Assembly: GCA_029851415.1 (NCBI GenBank)
Contig: CM056743.1
Coordinates: forward strand, 92,974,501 to 93,038,500
Direction: 5' to 3'
DNA from: Eretmocerus hayati
Lineage: Eukaryota > Arthropoda > Insecta > Hymenoptera > Aphelinidae
Length of the DNA: 64,000 nt
Below the pieces are notes generated by a model that saw only the letters and a list, made by a program, of their open reading frames with translations, was not told the DNA's origin and made no database searches. Within the stretch, counting starts at the first letter, position 1. Every line of letters starts with the position of its first letter. The translations under genes were made by a program, and so were the position numbers. This document shows positions 59,889 to 64,000 of this stretch, one piece after another.

Positions 59889-62650
59889 TCATTGGGCATG
59901 GGGCGGAATCATTGGTCTTTCCTCGCAGTCGAGCTCGAAGATATGATTGCGAAGAGCGCATTTGAAAGATGATAGAGATGGAGCGTGGCGTAAGAAGGAG
60001 GGAAGAGAGTTCCAGAGTCTAGCGCACTTGTATTGAAACGAATGCTCAGATGACTTCAGTTCAACTCTGGGGATCCTCAGCTCTCTCACTTCACCCCTAC
60101 TTGTTGGCCTGGCCTGGGACTAGGCGAAAAATGCAGCTAAATATTTGGGCTCATCCATTCGCATAATTCTATACATCAGAATAGCTGCAAAGTACATTCT
60201 ACGAGAGTCCATTCGAAGCTAGCCCAGGCGTTTCCTGTAGGGGTAATGTGCTCTCTCCTTTTTACTCCATAGATGTACCTCACACATGAATTGCTCAGAC
60301 GTTGCAGTCGCGTAAGTTCTTTGTCTGGTGCATCAAGACATACTGCTAAGCAATAGTCCAGATGTGGTTGGACTAGGGTCTCGACTAGTCTTCGGCGAAG
60401 AGCCTCAGTGGTACACGCCCTAATAAACCGCAGACCATACAGGGCTCTATTGACCTTTTTGGTCACTTGATCGATCTGCGGTTTCCACTTGAGTTTAATA
60501 TCTAGTGTGTCACCGAGACTCACAACTGTGTCACTGAAGGGCACGACGACCCCACACGGCATCCCAACGCCGGCTAGACCCATACTCCTAAGGACTTTAA
60601 CATTATCTGCCGAGCCAAAATAGATGGCTTTGGTCTTGCCAGCGTTCAGACGCAGGCCAGAGCGCTCGGCCCATGCAGCGACAAGTCGAGCTGCCTGTTC
60701 TAGTCGAAGAATTCCCTCCATCAGTTTACTCTTCTCTATATCAAGGAAAATTTGAAGGTCATCCGCATAGAATATGTGCTTGATCGCCTGTCCGTGAAGT
60801 ATGTCAGGTAGGTCGTTAATGTGCAGACTGAAAAGTAGAGGTCCAAGAACGAAACCCTGGGGAACTCCTAAATTGGCGGTTAACCATTCAGAATCACCGC
60901 TGTTTTGTGATGTTACTATCTGAGAGCGCCCTTGCAGATAGGATCTTACCCACATGAGTGCCATCTTTGAAAAGCCCAGTACGCGGAGTTTCTTCAGTAG
61001 TTTGGATGGAGAAATTGTGTCAAAGACCTATCTGAAATCAAATAAGAGAAGAAGCGTGATCTTCTGCTTATCCCTCGCCATCCGTACGTCATCTGTCAGT
61101 TCGAGTAGAGCCGTCTGTGTACTGTTGTGTTGCTTGAATCCGGTATGGAGAGGATCTAGTAACTTCTTCCTGTGCAAATATTCTACGATTTGGTCATGGG
61201 CAATTTTATCCAGAACCTTGGAGAGAAAGCAAAGCAACGCAATTGGGCGGAAATCCGAGACAGATGATGGTGCGGCAGTCTTTTTAAGCGCAATCAATTG
61301 AGCTCTCTTCCAAGCTTCCGGAAAAATACCCTGAGTAAAGGAGGAGTTGAAAATTGTTACAATGAGATCACCTATGGCCGGGGGAGCCTTCGCAATCACC
61401 TCTTGGGGGATTTCATCCACTCCTCGAGCTTGTGAAGAGAAGTGTTTTACTGAGAGAACAACATCAGCGAAATCCACTGGTTTAAATGAAAAGCCATCTT
61501 CGGCAGCTGAAGAAATAAGATTTGATGTGTCCTCATCGGTCTCTTGTTGTGAGATGGAGACCCCCGCGAAGTGAGCGTTCAACTCGCCAGGTGTAAAACC
61601 GTGCAGTTCCTCCTCCTTGCTCTTCGGCAAGAGTCCGAGGTTGCGCATTCCTTTCCAAATGTTCTTCTTTTTATCAAGAGCGTCTGACAGCTGGTCATGT
61701 AGGAAAGAATCACGCTCTTGTTCCAACCTCGTCTCAACCTCGTTGCGGAGCTGAAGAAACTCGTCAAGAAGCCTCGGCGGACATCCGGCACGTTTATAGC
61801 GCCTTTCTGCCGCATAACTCTTGTTGACGAGCATCTGCAACTCAGGACCAATCCACGGAGCACGATTCTTATGTGGGCACATGGATTTAAGTGGCGCCAG
61901 CTGATCGATCACAGCATTGAGGTTATCATTCAAACATTTCACGGCCGCCTCCAGATCGGAATCTGCTTGGTCTATGCCTGTCCAGTCGCACTGTTGTATC
62001 AAGTCATTGAGTCGCTCCGGACTGATCTTACTGTAGTCTCTGTAAGAGAACGAATTCTTTGTTGGCTCAGGAACAAAGATTTCCAGAGTGACATCAATAA
62101 CTGCGTGTCCCCCAAAGCTTGGAAGATGAGTATTGTGATGGCTTACAACGGTGTCGTTTTCATCTACCATTATCAAGTCAATCCATGTGTGAGAGGTGTT
62201 AGTGTGGTGTGTTGGGCCGTGCTGGATTAATTGTAAAGACAGTTCGTCTGTTAGACGCCGAATGGTCATTGCGTCAGCCGAGGACGATAGCAAGTTAGAA
62301 TTCAGGTCACCCATGATAATTTTGTGACTAAAGTCACTTGACAGGTCCCTTAAGACGTTGAAAAACTCTGTGTCTTTTTGCATTTTGACATGTGGGGGTC
62401 TATATATCACCCCAACAACGATGGCAGCAGAGTTGCTTCTTTGTACCCTGCAGAAAATAAGTTCGGGAACTCCCGGTTTGCTCTCACACGTTGTGTCAGA
62501 GGACGCTAAGATTTTTACTTTATAATCGTTCCGTACGTACAAAGCAACGTGGAAATGGAACGTGGCATCTTGAGATATGTGAAACCGAAGCTTCTCAATT
62601 TTATCAGTGAGCGAGTTAATGTTGAGGAACCCCGCCTTTAAAAAATTACC
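59889..62650 (-). pseudogene. LINE ORF2 (endonuclease and reverse transcriptase), copy 2
   Basis: Begins GFLNINSLTDKIEKLR near 62640. About 34 codons are missing in frame compared with copy 1, just where copy 1 has the catalytic ESKLD box and the GGG turn, so the endonuclease is crippled. The rest of the endonuclease (IIMGDLNSNLL, HTWIDLIM) is present. The RT frame runs FRPIALLCFLSKVLDK ... LLFDFR, then TAG at 61028-61030 where copy 1 has Lys. It continues in the same frame through GVPQGFVLGPLLFSLHIND and HIFYADDLQIF, an intact catalytic YADD box. A frameshift near 60235 precedes the C-terminal ARLWNSLPSFL segment (60089-59889). Without the TAG, deletion and frameshift it would be a full RT. 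Confidence 0.88.
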
Positions 62651-62659
62651 ACGCTTTTG

Positions 62660-64000
62660 AGGTTCTCCAGCAAGTGACGAAAGTCATTCGGGCAATGTTG
62701 ATGTTGATGTTGATGGGATGATTGGCGTGGACAATGGTGGTGAAGTTGGTGACGGTTCTGACGGTGAATTAGATGAAATAGAGGACCGTAATGCTGGCGA
62801 GGCTGAGCTGTCTGTATCAGATGATTCCAGTCGCACAGCCTTCTTCTCACCCCGCTTTCGCGATGTGGATGCACATGCAGTCTGAATGAGATGTAGGTCA
62901 GTGATGGATAAAATGTATGTGCCTCCCTGCGTCCACTCTGCTTCGCCCAAAACCTGCCACCAGCGTGCCAAACGTACTCAAAACCAAGCCCATGAGCTAC
63001 GGATTCCAGACTCTAAACAATTGGAAATCCTTATGAGGGAGCATCTCATTCACAAAAATTTTACGATTTGACAGACAGGGGGCCAAGAATGGGTTAAGCA
63101 AAGCCTCATTGATGTTTTTCGGAATGAAATAAATATTAGCAGGGAGGCGTTTTGCATGCATGATCTTGCGAACCATGGTGGTAGAAGTAAGGCGAACGAC
63201 AATGGATGGTGGAATATCCGAGCTCGACTGTTCAGCTTGATCTTGGTTGTTTGCTGATATAGTTTTCCTAGCTGACTGGTACCGACGTGATTTTAATAGT
63301 CGAGTTTTGATAATGTCCGTCTTTTGCAAGGATGGAACGAGAGTATTGAGCACAAAGTGAGCAAGATCTCTCACAATGTCCTCAGATGGGTCACACCCGC
63401 TCTTTAGTAACCCGTTCAATACGATTCCCCGATATTCCGATGCATCAGCATGCGAACCCGCCCCGGTATTCACAGCATTTGAAGTGAAGGAAGTCAGCTT
63501 TATATTGGGATCCTGCTTGTCTGATGCTAGGGAGCCTCCAGCATCACAATTCTTACCTACATTGGGATCGATACCAGTTACATTAGGACATGCACAAATA
63601 TTAGAACTAGAAAGTTGCTCTTTCAGAGCTTTGTTCTCCCGCAAGAGTATTTGTTGCTTATCTTGTAGATCCTCGAGTCGAGAATTCTGCTCCTCGAGGA
63701 TTCTACCGAAAGCGGATGCCTGGTTGACGAGTTCTTCATATTTTGCGCCAGCGTGTTCTGCATTTGTTTTATTTGATAAGACATTCTGAGTCCCATTACC
63801 AGTAGATTTCGAAGTTCCAATTGCATCATGCAGGAGGTCAAGACGTCAGAACAGCAATTCCAGCACAGTCGAAGGTATAAGTACATGCGTCACACCCGGC
63901 AGATCACTAGCAGAAACGAAAGATGGCGGATCTAGAGTAGCTCCAGATAGCGGTGTTGGATTTGTCGCATTCAGCTCGCTAACTTGTCCCCCGTCGTCAG
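62660..64000 (-). pseudogene. LINE ORF1, copy 2, partial (runs off window)
   Basis: The main frame 63644-62997 matches copy 1 (SEDIVRDLAHFVLNTLVPSLQKTDI; FIPKNINEALLNPF). Upstream the same frame holds a strong coiled coil (RILEEQNSRLEDLQDKQQ) back to an in-frame TGA near 63848, probably from CGA. A TAG and frame changes near 63000 break the shared GGRFW region. The acidic Ser/Pro-rich end lies at 62971-62684. The PHD-type finger expected farther upstream would be beyond position 64000. Confidence 0.75.

Noticed and set aside
1..64000. tRNA, rRNA or CRISPR arrays
   Set aside because: I looked for tRNA A/B boxes, rRNA-like blocks and short direct repeats with unique spacers and saw none. The tandem repeats present have no spacer architecture.

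Overview
This is a eukaryotic window. Split genes with GT-AG introns, AATAAA signals, AT-rich spacers, a satellite array and animal transposon families all point to an arthropod, probably an insect. I cannot name the species. I recognise no conserved host housekeeping gene, and almost everything identifiable is a repeat or a mobile element in some state of decay.

Layout: 1-8098 is a head-to-tail satellite with a 174-bp monomer. After a spacer of about 0.95 kb with one short unidentified reading frame (8405-8725), the same satellite returns in inverted orientation to about 12010, with degenerate monomers at both of its edges. From 12.4 to 14.4 kb lie tandem palindromes, a foldback (inverted-arm) repeat and a MITE-like repeat. 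A 6.65-kb Tc1/mariner-type element at 14635-21286 has seemingly identical 584-bp terminal inverted repeats and a three-exon, apparently intact 362-residue transposase with DD41D spacing. It is the best candidate for a recently active unit. From 22.8 to 30.1 kb, two further foldback copies have each been split by another transposon: a pogo/Tigger element (23426-25520, TA duplication) and a hAT-type element (26273-29944, 8-bp duplication). Both transposases are broken.

From 32132 to 47704, two direct 291/297-bp LTRs are bounded by the same 6-bp target duplication, so the 15.6 kb between them is most simply one old LTR-retrotransposon locus loaded with later insertions. These are a Penelope-type fragment with a hammerhead-like core, a 1.35-kb near-palindrome and a CR1/jockey-type LINE (about 36.5-41.8 kb). 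The remaining LTR-element coding part, on the minus strand, has gag and protease remnants but no reverse transcriptase. It runs instead into an unidentified, possibly spliced coding stretch.

From 48 to 56 kb there is a degenerate tandem array and two more large near-palindromes (52.8-53.8 and 54.8-55.9 kb); the first carries a 411-bp insertion with a 13-bp duplication. At 56.95-58.2 kb is a small plus-strand transcription unit with a TATA box, an initiator, good splice sites, a 77-codon frame that stays open across two introns, and AATAAA. The window ends inside a second, minus-strand copy of the CR1-type LINE (59889-64000), damaged at different places from the first.

The elements do not form a pathway. 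Their relations are those of nesting, and several insertions can be ordered in time because uninterrupted copies of their target repeats are also present.
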